Source: Macrothele yani (lineage: Eukaryota; Arthropoda; Arachnida; Araneae; Macrothelidae). From it: a stretch of 64,000 nt of DNA. The stretch covers positions 65,495,594 through 65,559,593 of the forward strand of contig CM077024.1 of the NCBI GenBank assembly GCA_039090855.1, given 5' to 3'. The position numbers and the translations under genes are program-made. The notes under the pieces are model-generated. The model was not told the origin of the DNA. It did no database searches and saw only the letters and a program-made list of their open reading frames with translations. Positions 10,338 through 20,221 of the stretch are shown here, piece after piece (within the stretch, counting starts at the first letter, position 1; each line of letters starts with the position of its first letter).

Positions 10338-11470
10338 GCAAGTACTTTCTGCACAATTTGTGGGAAAATGCTAGGATTTCACATATAAATACCCACTACA
10401 TTCATACATCTGTCCCAAGGAAAAGTTAATACCTGTCATAAAACTCTACTAGTTGTTGGCAAAGCCAAGGTGTCACAGCTTCCTTGAACATATATATTAT
10501 CCCCATCTAAGAGCTACATTCTTTCAGTTGGCAGAAAATATTGTGATCATGTGGAAAAATCTTAAGACCATATGAGCAGTGATCAAGATACTCCCACAGC
10601 TTTTGATCGTGCATTGTCATGTAACAATGCAATCAGTGCCTTGAGTTACCATAACTACAATAATTATTTGGCCTTGATTGTTAGAACTGCTCCAGTAGGG
10701 CACTATACACAATGGCATTTATTGTACCAACATACATCAGCCATTCGAACAGAAGAGACCTCTTTTAGACTCAGCATCGCTTCCTCAGTGCTGAAAATGA
10801 AATAAATCTTTTTTGGTGGGAGTGAAATAACACACTTCCACTGGTGATCCTACATTGCATTTTGGGATCATAATGGTGACACTATATCTCCTCTCCACCT
10901 AATATTTGACCCAAAACGATTTCACCTTCCTTTTAAGAAACCATGCATTTGTCACTACTGTAGCCGATACTAAATTTGGCAGCTATAAACAACAATACAG
11001 GGTTCATACAGTCCCCTTTCACACACACACACACATGTGTGTGCATGCACACACACAAATAGAACTCTTCAAGCATCTCTATTTTTTTTTTTTCCAGGAC
11101 ATCAACCACTATATAATTTTAGGACCTAAAAGTCACAGAACAAACTGAATACAAAAACACCATTTTAAGTACTGTTCATACCCTACAATATTCCAAATTT
11201 TTCAAAACGTCACACATAGGAAAGGTGTGTGTGTGTGAGTGTGCACATGCATGCACGAACAAAACATTTTTTACAACATGAAACTTTCCGTTCAGTTCTT
11301 GCTCAATCTTCTTAATATTGATGAAGAAATTATTAGCCTTTACACACACGACATACAGTTAAAGCATGATTTCAGAAGTGTCAAGCACATTTTCTTGGAT
11401 TCATCAGTTTTAGCAGTAGGATTGAAAATGCCATGCATTAATAACTTGTCTACATTCATTACTTGTGTGT
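10338..11470. other. Non-coding stretch, no gene seen
   Basis: Only short chance reading frames are present. CA/TG-rich microsatellite patches lie at about 11022-11055 and 11227-11252. I recognise no TE ends. Confidence 0.5.
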
Positions 11471-11712
11471 AAAATAAATACATCCCTCTTAACCACGTTC
11501 TAGAAACACACAGCAACCGAAAAACTGTTTTTCAGCCACAGCTGTGGAATTGAACCAACAGAACTCTCGATATCTAGCCGAGTGCGTAAATGCAACGCAC
11601 TCGGCCAGATATCGAGAGTTCTGTTGGTTCAATTCCACAGCGGCGGCTGAAAAACAATTTTTCGGTTGCTGTGTGTTTCTAGAGCGCGGTTAAGAGCGAT
11701 GTATTTATTTAT
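11471..11712. repeat. 240-bp near-perfect palindrome with tRNA-like boxes
   Basis: The left arm (11471-11586) and right arm (11596-11712) are reverse complements with only about half a dozen mismatches, around a 9-base loop. On each strand there is a Pol III box A (TAGCCGAGTGCG at 11575 plus; TGGCCGAGTGCG, complement of 11596-11607) and a box B GGTTCAATTCC (11626 plus; complement of 11546-11556), about 51 bases apart. That spacing and TGGCCGAGTG suit a Ser/Leu-type tRNA with a long variable arm. It could be a fold-back MITE that captured a tRNA, an inverted SINE pair, or a hairpin RNA source. No TSD is obvious. Confidence 0.7.
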
Positions 11713-12128
11713 TTACTGTCGCCACGTATTTGGAGTATTTTCAACTTGTGTATCATGTATGCACTGGTAAATTTACACAATTTTTGCATTAAATTCTGTC
11801 TCCTCCTGTGAGGCTACATTGTTTCCTTTTCTATTGATCCCCTTCTCCATTTTCCCTTTGAAGAAATACAGAATTTTGTCACTTTTGTGTGTGTGTGTGT
11901 GCTGATTTGAGATTATGATGATAAAAAATGATCACAGATAGGGGGTTATTATAAAAATTATCACAGATAGAGGGTTATTATCACAGATAGATGCCAAGTT
12001 CTCAAAATAAATCAACACTACAGAAGAAAACAAATCATAAGTGAAACAAGTGTTCACCCACCTATCTGTGAAATGTTAACAATACAAGTAAAGAAGAAGT
12101 ACCCAACCTTAAATATTTGAAATACAAG
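11713..12128. other. Non-coding stretch with short tandem motifs
   Basis: No gene seen. A (TG)n run lies at 11886-11900 and three copies of ATCACAGATAG lie between about 11932 and 11991. Confidence 0.5.
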
Positions 12129-13537
12129 GGTCGATCAGAAAAAAAGGTTACACATTCCAGTAGGAGAAAGGAAAGCTCACCAACCATGAAGTGTTTGTGT
12201 GATGTGATGAAGGATATGAAGCACTATTTCTTGACAAAACCACCATGATGATTCAGACATTTGTCTGACCGCACAACCAGCTTGTCCATCCCGGATCAAA
12301 AAATTCATGTCCCTGATGATGTAGCCAGTTTGTTACAACTGTTTTCACGTCATCGTCACCTGTGAAGTGAAAAATACCACGCAGGTGCTGGTTCAGAGCA
12401 GGAAAAAGGTGAAAGTCACTAAGAACCAAGTCCGGGTGCTTCCACACCTCTCACAGGAATTTGTGAAGCAAGTGCTGTGTTGTACTGGCAGCATGCTGCC
12501 TCGCTTTATCCTGAAGGAGAATGACACCATTGCTCAGCAGAACTGGCCATTTTCACTAGATGCTGTTGTGCAATTTTTCAGCGAGGCACAGTACCGATCA
12601 GCGTTGATGGCGAGTCCATGCTCTAAGAAGTCCACCAAAAGCACACCCAAGGAATCGCAGAAAACGGATGCCATGATTTTTTCCAGCAGACGGTGTGACT
12701 TTAAACTTCCTCCCAGTGGCGAAGCAGCATGCTTCCATTGCATGGAAGCTCTCTTGCTAGTGAGAGCAAAGTGGTGGAGTTGCGTTTGTCCCCAGTCACA
12801 ATACCATCAAGAAAGCTCTGTCCATCTTTTCAGCAAAACGCTGGAGGAAAAATGCCATCATTCGTGCTGCTTTGTGATCAATGAAGAATGAATGTGGCAC
12901 CCATCTGGCATGAACCTTCAAGAACTGCAAAACATCCACCACATGATTTTGAACAATGCCCTAGCTCAATCTCAGCTTGGACACATTATGGTGCAAAGTT
13001 ACCCTTCAGTTGTCTTGAATCATTTCGTTCACATGTGCAGTGTTGATCTCTGCTGTCGACGAACTTGGACATCACTGTTTATGCGATGTTGTGTCTCCAC
13101 ATCATCCCTACTGGACTGAAATAAACGGCACCATTTCACCACATGTTGTCGAGACATCACAGTGTCACCATAAATTCCTATGAGCTGCAGATGAATTTCA
13201 GTTTCGAGCACGTTCTTGGCCCATAAAAACCTTATCACTGCTCTCACTTTGACTTGATATATCAGGTAAAATACCTTAGATATTATATATAGTTTAACTA
13301 AAAGCACGTTTATAACATAAGACAACCTATAAGGTTGTCTCATGAATTGCATTTTTCGTATTTCCAATTGTGTTGCCATTTTGAAATGTCACAGTGCACC
13401 TCACACTGGGCACAAGAGTTCACAGAGGAGCCTGGAGCACTAGTGCCATCTCTCTAGCGTATATGTCATCTATGCTATTCGCACAACATCCCGCATTTAC
13501 TTTACAGCATGTGTAACCTTTTTTTTTCTGATCAACC
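12129..13537 (-). mobile_element. Mariner-like transposon with TIRs and decayed transposase
   Basis: The ends GGTCGATCAGAAAAAAAGG at 12129 and its complement at 13537 form TIRs of about 27 bp. The right flank is TA; the left TA is lost. The minus strand holds a mariner (DD34D-group) transposase in pieces. The N-terminal HTH block is VRAVIRFLWAKNVLETEIH..GDTVMSRQHVVKWCRLF (about 13250-13090). A middle block MASVFCDSLGVLLVDFL..INADRY lies near 12680-12590. The C-terminal block LSDFHLFPALNQHL..FTGDDDVKTVVTNWL..EFF lies near 12425-12290. The SPDLAPSDFHLF-type site has become HPDLVLSDFHLF. Multiple stops make it a dead copy. Confidence 0.85.
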
Positions 13538-15099
13538 TATATAAACTATAAGTAATCCCTCTACAACAGCTATTATTTAAATCATAAGCATGATCTTTCA
13601 ATTCTTGAAGCATTCAATTTTTGTACAGTCTTTACAATTCTCTTCTTTCATGTTCCTTACAAGTTTTTCATAAAGTTAGATTTGATGAAAACCCCAGATC
13701 TTTCTTACTCCAAACCAATGTGATCCTCATGCATTCCAATAATCAAACACTGAGAAAGAACCACTCCTTTAATAAACCTTCACAAGAGAGTCACCCCTAA
13801 GGCAGAACAATGACTTACAATAAATAGCAATAAAAAACACTGACATATGCAAACAATTGAGAACAATCAATTGGCATCTTCAAAATATGGACGCTTCCAT
13901 CTGCTCATCAGTAAAATTTGTGAGTAATCCTGTATAACTGCATTGTAAAGTATTTGCAAAAACTCACAGTGAAAACAAAAGACACTTGAGGGGGCATCGA
14001 GTGTGTAAACCTGCACAAACCACAGTAATAAAACGTTCTTCAAAGATTCACACTGTGAAATTGACCTGCAAGTGCACCACACCACAACTCCATTGCCTGA
14101 TAGAAGATATCTCATCATCCTTCCCACTTGATTTTAGACATAGTAAGGCATGTAAATGTGTTGCACAAGTTCTCCTTCAGGAAGCAGTGGCTCTAAATTA
14201 GAGATGGGTTACTACTCCTTATAGTCTTAAATGCTCAATGGAGCCATTAAGTCCTTAAGCAGAGAAAAAGCAAGTTTTACCTTCACCTTCCATCCTCGTT
14301 TCGATTCTCTTCAGTGCAGCTCAGCAATGCATGATGTAGAGATAAGGTTATTCCTAGTAGAATGGAAGATGGAACATCGCCTTCCAGGCAGCAGACCACC
14401 ATGACAGTGGCATGCTAGCAGGCAAATTCTAGGGCAAAAATCCCCCAAATACACATTTTATTACTACAAGATATTATTATATACACTATTTATTCTTACA
14501 CCACTTGACACAAACTCACACATTTAAACAGATGGCATCACTCCATTGAGGCAAATTCTTTGCCAATGTGTCAAGGAATACTATGGCCACATTGCTACAG
14601 GACTGTTTCATACATGCAAATTTATTAATATTAGTTGTTATCAGCTCAAAGGCATCATATTTTCCACTGTTTCCCACATAGTCATCTCTCATTGGGGATC
14701 TGTTTCTCTTTAATATCTATGATTAATATCAGTTTTTTTTATATTGTTTTAATGCACTGATATGGGTGTATCAGTTCCTTCATCACATATCTGAAGGGCT
14801 CAGGTATAAACCATGGTAACCAACACTTCTGTCACAGTGAGATATGTAGATTGCAAGTAGTAAAAAAATATATAAACGTTTGCACTTACCATAAATTGAA
14901 CATTGTATTGTAGTGCCATATGTTGACATAAATGTGTAAAAAATACTCTAAAATGCTCAATTACCACCACAGTTGTTTTTCATACGCAACTCATTTTTTT
15001 ACAAAAATGTTGGTTATCATGGTTTATGCCCGAATCCTTCATTTATACAACCACTGCCAAACGTAGAGGCCAACCTGACAAGCTTCGCCCCACAAAGTT
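13538..15099. other. Non-coding stretch, no gene seen
   Basis: No reading frame resembles a known family. GGTATAAACCATGGTAACCA near 14810 pairs imperfectly with TTGGTTATCATGGTTTATGCC near 15009, a possible small inverted pair, but no element boundary could be set. Confidence 0.45.
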
Positions 15100-15732
15100 C
15101 AGGGCTTGAAAAATATCTGAAAAGTTACAAGCCCAGCTGGGCATGTGCAGAAATTATATACCTGCCCAGGTAGTAAAAACTGGATGCCCACGAAAATTTA
15201 TCTTTTATCTTTTAAGACAACAAATCAGAAACCCTCATTTTTTTTTTTTTTTTAAGTTAAGAAATTTGAACTTTTTTTTTGCATGCTTAGCATTTCCATT
15301 TTAATTTCAATGAACAAAAGTGTGTATCTCAAGCTTTAAGATGATGATGCTGAAATTGGTAGTTGAGAAATTTAGCGATTCTGCCATGTTCCTTTCATTG
15401 AAGTTTTCCCCCTTTGTCACTAAACACTGGATGCTACTTCCATCAGAGGCATCATCCTGTTGCTGACTATAAACAACATTTGTAGCACAACTACATATGG
15501 TTCCAATTTCTGGTCCTAGAGAATAACAATTAAAAGAAGCGATATCCTTTTGTCCTTGGAACTCCGTAACAATAATACAACTTCCAGTAATTAGCAGTGG
15601 AATGAAACACAATATGTGATGACTGTGTGTTTCCTTGTAGCAAGAAATTATATTCCAAAATTTTTATGTACCTGCCCAAGCCAATAATTTACATGCCCTG
15701 GGTATCTCAGGCATGATATCTTTCAAGCCGTG
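15100..15732. mobile_element. hAT-like non-autonomous element
   Basis: CAGGGCTTGAAAAATATCTG at 15100 is mirrored by the complement of GATATCTTTCAAGCCGTG ending at 15732. Internal to these, AGCCCAGCTGGGCATG and TACCTGCCCAGG on the left match the inverse of CATGCCCTGGG and TACCTGCCCA on the right. CAGGG-type termini and this size fit a hAT MITE, but no clean 8-bp TSD is visible. The reading frame inside (minus, 15307-15612) resembles nothing I know. Confidence 0.5.
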
Positions 15733-16115
15733 AGGTTGATGTAAGCAAATGAAACCAAGCCCGGTGAAGGGAGTGTGCAAGAGATGGAATGCAAAAAATG
15801 AATTTGTAACCATTACCTATGTTTGTTATTTCATTTCTTAGTTGTACCCAATTTGGACAATGCTTTATGTTTACTTATTTATGGATATTTCAAAAACATT
15901 CACTTTTTTCGAAATGGAAAACACTGTGATAGTGCCAAAGAGAAACACCCATTTACAATTGTACTTTTGCTGTATACTTATACTACAAAAAGTATGGTTT
16001 AAAACTCAGGCTTCATGTGACAATAACACATAAACATATAAAACGAGTGAAACACACAGTCACGTGCGGTAGAAGGTTCGTTTAGCGGTAGCTTTTGGTC
16101 ATCCTACGACCTTGA
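15733..16115. other. Non-coding stretch with a short dispersed repeat
   Basis: About 60 bases near 15925-15985 (CAAAGAGAAACACC...GTATACTTATACT) recur in reverse near 28235-28295. No gene is seen. Confidence 0.45.
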
Positions 16116-17079
16116 TTAACCCGCGATCAACTGGATGGGCTGGTTGCCAGAACTACAATTTGAAGTTGGGGTGTTGGAAATGTTGCCAGATTTTAGAAGA
16201 GAGATCCAAATATATGAGATTTGGTGAGGGGTCTCTGAATTGCAGTTTTTGGTGAACAAAATTTCAATGCTTTCTTGGAAATGCAGAAATGCCTTGTTGA
16301 TGAAAGGGGCAACTTTTTTGGTTTCTTTCCAAATGGGAACTGCAGAGGTGTCTTCAAGGGTTAGTGCAGATAAAGCTGTCTTTGGAAGACCATTGGAAAC
16401 ATTTTTTGTGTTCACCAAGTCTTGTTTTGATGCTTCAGTATGTGCTTCCAATATACACTGAGAGACCAGATGAAGTTGAAATAGGAATAGCATAAACTCC
16501 AGGGGTGTCCAAAAGTGAGACAAGATCCCTGTCTTTTTTTTTTTTTTTTTTTTTTGATTGGAGGTTTAACGACCACCGTGAGCAACTCAATGGGCTATAA
16601 GCAGTCGCCCGTCCCTAATTTAGGGTCACTGGTTCCAGGGAAGGGAGAGAGCCAGTGCCGTAAGACAAACACAACATCCATGCCTCACCGGGATTCGAAC
16701 CCGGACCCCTCACGGACGAATGATCAGAGGCCAGCGCCTTAGACCACTGCGCCACCGGGGCGGCAATCCCTGTCTTTAAGCAGGCACATTATTGCAGAAG
16801 GGTTTGGTTTCACTGTGAGAGTGTAGCCCATAGTTTTGAAAAGTTTACACATCTTATAAGAGAAGGATCCATAGAAAGGGATGGAACTAATGAATGGTGG
16901 TTTTTCCATTATTATTGGTGAGAGAGCAGACAGATTTTTCAAGTGGGAATTTTGGAGGAATTTTTGAATTGTAGAAGGTGGGAACTGATGGGCTTTGGCA
17001 ATTTTCTTTATGATGTCAATTTCTTCATTGAAGGAAGATTCAATATTGCAGACAATCCTGGCACGATTGACATAAGTTT
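16116..17079 (-). pseudogene. Penelope-like element 3' half, split by a SINE
   Basis: The minus strand encodes the end of an EN+ Penelope-like protein. It starts at the palindrome junction (17079) with KTYVNRARIVC, IIKKIAKAHQFPPSTIQKFL and SYKMCKLFKTMGYTL..KPNPSAIMCLLKDRD (16800). The SINE at 16534-16764 interrupts here. Beyond it the frame resumes as DLVSLLDTPGVYAIPIS..SVYIGSTY (GIY-YIG core, about 16525-16450). The C-terminal block TALSALTLEDTSAVPIWKETKKVAPF...ESIEILF...YIWISLLKSGN then runs to about 16150. It belongs to the same family type as the copy at 8655-10337. It is truncated at the 5' side, where it meets an opposite copy of itself. Confidence 0.85.
16534..16764 (-). mobile_element. 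tRNA-derived SINE, full length
   Basis: On the minus strand it starts GCCGCCCCGGTGGCGCAGTGG (box A TGGCGCAGTGG), has box B GGTTCGAATCC, then a tRNA-unrelated body TCTTACGGCACTGGCTCTCTCCC..., and ends in poly-A (poly-T here, 16534-16555). Target duplication ATCCCTGTC flanks it at 16525-16533 and 16766-16774. SINEs are transcribed by Pol III and moved by a partner LINE; the partner is unknown. It sits inside the Penelope-like gene, so it is younger than that copy. Confidence 0.93.
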
Positions 17080-17357
17080 TAAGGCCGCCCATTTTCATTC
17101 CCACTCCCCAACTGCTCACAAATTTGCAGCCTTTAAAACTTACGTCAATCGTGCCAGGATTGTCTGCAACACTGAATCTTCCTTCAATGAAGAAATTGAC
17201 ACCATAAAGAAAATTGCTGAAACCCATCAGTTCCCACCTTCTACAATTCAAAAATTCCTCCAAAATTCCCACTTGAAAAATCTGTCTGCTCTCTCACCAA
17301 TAATAATGGAAAAAACACCATTCATTGGTTCCATCCCTTTCCATGGATCCTTCTCAT
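17080..17357 (+). pseudogene. Inverted partner copy of the Penelope-like 3' half
   Basis: The plus strand from about 17090 reads HFHSHSPTAHKFAAFKTYVNRARIVC...HQFPPSTIQKFLQNSHLKNLSALSPIIMEK..SIPFHGSFS. From KTYVNRA onward it is the mirror of the minus-strand copy (arms 16862-17079 and 17129-17357). It stops at GSFS, where an unrelated 530-bp repeat begins. The two copies are thus head to head with about 50 bp between the arms. Confidence 0.85.
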
Positions 17358-17885
17358 GATTTAATTGCAGTGGGGGCACTTCCACACATCCAATTGTGCA
17401 TCTTCAGCCACTGTGGTCAAATGTTTGTTCAAGTTTTATCATGCCTTGCTTTTGTTGATAGTTAAACTGTTGCCATATTGATCTTGGTTCTTCAGTTAAT
17501 TGCTGTTTGGGGTGCACCTTGTCTGATATTTTGCATAAAGTACTGTTTCTTGTTCAATGATTTTTACAATGGCTTTTGAATGGTTCTTTCTTCAAGCATT
17601 AGTAATTTCCAAGGTAGTGGTATCATGTGAGGTGTGCCAGCATTGCGGTTAATTATGCTGGAAATGTACAGTGAATCTCATCTGATACAGAATTTTTATT
17701 CATTTCTGCAGTGATAAAATGAGCCTTCCCAACTGGGAGTAAAATGATTTTGTGTGGATGTAGCCTGGAGAGATCAAAGTTGCAATTTTTCTGGATGCCT
17801 TTTAAATGTTCAATTATATCAGTTATAAATGAACTCAAGTGCTGATGACATGGTATGTGTGGATTTTGGTGAATTCATCTACTAC
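17353..17885 (+). repeat. 530-bp dispersed repeat, copy 1
   Basis: Runs from TCATGATTTAATTGC to GGTGAATTCATCTACTA. A second copy in reverse orientation occupies 27438-27987 with small indels. It has no convincing coding content and no clear TIR, so the class is unknown. It may be UTR of the Penelope-like family, since copy 1 directly follows that fold-back. Confidence 0.8.
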
Positions 17886-18177
17886 ATACATATGCTGTAT
17901 ATCCTTAAGCTGTTCTCTGAGATTCAGAGGTTTGCCCATAATCGTCAGAGGTTAGCTCCCCAAAGAAAGACCATCTGCCAAATAAACATTCAACTGGTAC
18001 ATACATACACATTGCTAAGCTGTTCTATGAGATTCAGAGGTTAGCTCCTCAAAGAAAGACCATCTTCCAAATAAACATTTAACTGGTACATACATACACA
18101 TCGCTAAGCTGTTCTCTGAGATTCAGAGGTTAGCTCCACAGAGAAATACAAACCATCAGATAAATTTTTAACTGATT
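17886..18177 (-). repeat. LINE 3' tail, tandemly repeated hairpin unit
   Basis: Three copies of a unit containing TGTTCTCTGAGATTCAGAGG (17911, 18021, 18110), a perfect-stem hairpin CTCTGA/TCAGAG, lie about 89 bp apart; the first interval is 21 bp longer. The same hairpin ends the LINE copies near 54000 and 57465. This is the 3' end, with ACAT-rich tail, of a minus-strand LINE whose coding end lies at 19812-20110. The Penelope-like copy between them is an insertion. Confidence 0.75.
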
Positions 18178-18236
18178 ATTTACAGTATTATAAATATTTA
18201 ACAGGAATTATCGAGGATAAATTTATTAAGGTACAT

Positions 18237-18283
18237 TACCTCTCAAATTTTCGATCTATACACTAGATCTTCGTCAGGAGTTC
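18237..18283 (-). ncRNA. Hammerhead-ribozyme-like motif after GIY-YIG ORF
   Basis: Minus strand: ACTC-CTGACGA-A-GATCTA-GTGTA-TAGATC-GAA-AATT-T-GAG. The core CUGANGA (18271-18277) and GAA (18250-18252) are intact. Stem II is a perfect 6 bp with a 5-base loop, stem I is CTC/GAG, stem III is the palindromic AATT, and the cleavage base is T. It lies 10-20 bases past the stop codon. The very short stem III fits the minimal, probably dimer-acting hammerheads reported in Penelope-like elements. It is better preserved than the pair at 8.7 and 10.2 kb. Confidence 0.65.
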
Positions 18284-18293
18284 TTGCGTCTTA

Positions 18294-19765
18294 CTACTTC
18301 CACAGGTCTAGCGACCAAGCCTGATGGATTTTCCATCCAGCATGGTCATTGATGTTACCACCTTGTGTCTTGTAAATTTCCAGGGATTCCTCTAATTTCT
18401 GGATAATTGCGTAGGATTTATGTTTAATCACTTTTAAGGAGTCCCAGTCCATTTTGTGGCCAGTTTGTTGTATGTGCCTGTCTAATCCTGTTTTATTTGA
18501 GATGTTCCTTATTGCTGCTTTGTGTTCTTTAATTCTGGTGGTTAACCTTCGTCCCGTTTCTCCTATATATGGTAATCCACATGAACACTCTATTTTATAA
18601 ATGACTCCTTCCTGGAGTAAAGTATTTTCTTCTTTTGTTTTAGGGAAGGTAAGTATTTTTTTAATTTTGTTATTTAAACCTGGAGCTAACCTAATTTTAT
18701 ATTTAGTGCTGATTTTCTTCAGTTTTTCAAACAGTCCCTTGTGGTAAGCAACTTTTCTTGTGAATAAATATTCAATTTTCTCTTTATTTTTGTCTGTAGT
18801 GCCAGTTCTGTTCCTAGTAGGATTTTCGTCCAGTAGTTCACGAATTTCTTTTGAAGGGTAATCATTTTCTAATAAGTTTGATTTAAACTTATTTTTATGT
18901 TTTTTCTTAGCTTCTGAAGATGAATTCAGCTCTCAACTTTTTCTCTAAATTGTAAAGCTACATTTTTCTTTATATAATTAGGGTGATCTGATTTATAATT
19001 TAAAATTTTTCCTGTATTTGTAGGCTTCTTGTATAATTCTGTGGTAAAATATTTTCCTTCCCACTTCAAAGTAATATCTAGGTAATTTAGCTTAATTTTG
19101 TTCTGCTCTTCTAAAGTGAATTTAGGGATTCATCTTGGGAATTAAAACCTTCTAGAATTTTTTATGAGTATCCACTCGAATCTTGATCTATGATGAAAAG
19201 GATATCATCCATGTATCTAATATACATGCAGAAAATTGAAGGTTTCAATAGGAAGGCCTCTTCTATTTTACTTACGTAATAATTTGCTAGGAGAGGTGCT
19301 AATGAAGAACCATTGCTAGCTCACATCTTTGCTTATAGAAGCAGCCTTGGAATTAAAAAAATTGTTGTTTAGAGAAAACACTAGTTCATGAAGGTCTATT
19401 GCTTCTTCTTTATTATATTCATGAAACACTACTAGGTCAGATAGGCCATCTGCTATGTAATCTATGAGTTTGTCCAGGTTAACATCTGTATACATGGACA
19501 CAACATCCAAACTTGCCGTGGAAGGGTTTTCTAATTCTGGAAGTTCTTCTATTTTTTTCAATAGCTCTTCAGTATTCTTTATCAGTGCCTTGGGTTTAGG
19601 AAGCAACTTTGATAGATGAAACAGTAAATAATAATGCAAATTGGACAGAGGAGAATATTTTGAGTCAATAATAGGCCTGATAGGTTGTCCTTCTTTATGC
19701 AAACCATACATCTGTGGAGTACGATGGGTAATCTTTGAATAATTTTTGAAGTTGTCACAAATCAT
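18294..19765 (-). pseudogene. Penelope-like RT and GIY-YIG endonuclease
   Basis: Minus strand: TPQMYGLHKEG.PIRPI (about 19710), SLDVVSMYTDVNLDKLIDYI (motif A region, about 19515), SNGSSLAPLLANYYVSKIEE (motif B region), then RYMDDILFII with an intact YMDD (about 19210), then LDITLKWEGKYFTTELYKKPTNTG. After a linker comes a complete GIY-YIG domain (18608-18294): GVIYKIECSCGLPYIGETGRRL..RIKEHK, with a later SLEIYKTQGG carrying the conserved Glu, ending HQAWSLDLWK-stop. The RT part has a few stops and shifts, but the endonuclease reads open from GVIYK to its natural stop. The first finger motifs are missing. Confidence 0.88.
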
Positions 19766-19811
19766 ATTTTTCCATCTTAAGTGAAAAGAGCAATTTTCTA
19801 TAATTTGTGAT

Positions 19812-20110
19812 CATCCTATTATTTACTTACTGTTGCCGTATCAAACTTCTCCATTTACAGCAATCTCGACACACAACAAGAGCTTCACTGATATCCATCA
19901 CATGGCACACACAAGACCTTCTATACTTCACACTCATAATCTATTTCTCATGCAGACACTCCTGAATCTGATCCTCCCGTGACTTCCTTGGCCTTCTTCT
20001 GCCCTTCTTTCCTACCACTTGGGCTGAAAAAAATTTCTTAGTAAGCATCTTGTCACTCATTTTTTCAACATGGCCAAACCACCTAAGAATTCATCAACTA
20101 ATGGTACAAT
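19812..20110 (-). pseudogene. LINE ORF2 C-terminal end (interrupted by Penelope copy)
   Basis: The minus strand parallels 54075-54340: EKMSDKMLTKKFFSAQVVGKKGRRRPRKS-like coding, then the terminal stretch whose complement reads ATCAAACTTCTCC at 19837. It is the same LINE family as the 53-57.5 kb copies. It continues as 3' UTR and tail at 17886-18177 beyond the Penelope insertion. The upstream end (20110) meets the Tc1 element. Confidence 0.75.
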
Positions 20111-20221
20111 ATACACTGATCAGTCAAAACATTAAAACCATCATTATGTTATGCAAAAAAGCGTCCATGCAGCTAATCAGCATTGCATGTCAAGGTCGCA
20201 AATGATATACTTAATACCTGG

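Larger units (their letters stand above)
18178..19811 (-). mobile_element. Penelope-like element (RT, GIY-YIG, hammerhead), 5' truncated
   Basis: The minus-strand copy reads from about 19805 to 18180. It is inserted in the 3' UTR of a LINE: the LINE tail is at 17886-18177 and its ORF end resumes at 19812. Contents in order are RT, GIY-YIG, stop, hammerhead-like motif and a short AT-rich tail. The RT sequence differs clearly from the copies at 9 and 17 kb, so this is another family. Confidence 0.85.

Noticed and set aside
14973..15173. 66-codon frame MFFIRNSFFYKNVGYHGL...
   Set aside because: Its end overlaps the hAT-like TIR and it has no recognisable domain.
16060..16120. Possible hammerhead at the 3' end of the Penelope-like copy (GGATGACC...ACGAA)
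   Set aside because: The CUGANGA core lacks two bases and stem II is only 3 bp with an internal loop. It is not distinguishable from chance.
16680..16764. tRNA gene (and likewise at 23931, 20600, 36560)
   Set aside because: Boxes A and B are present but the acceptor stem does not close and the sequence continues into a shared SINE body with A-tail and TSD.
17886..18177. Spaced repeats resembling a CRISPR array
   Set aside because: Eukaryotic context, 89-bp units without unique spacers, and identity with the LINE 3' hairpin.
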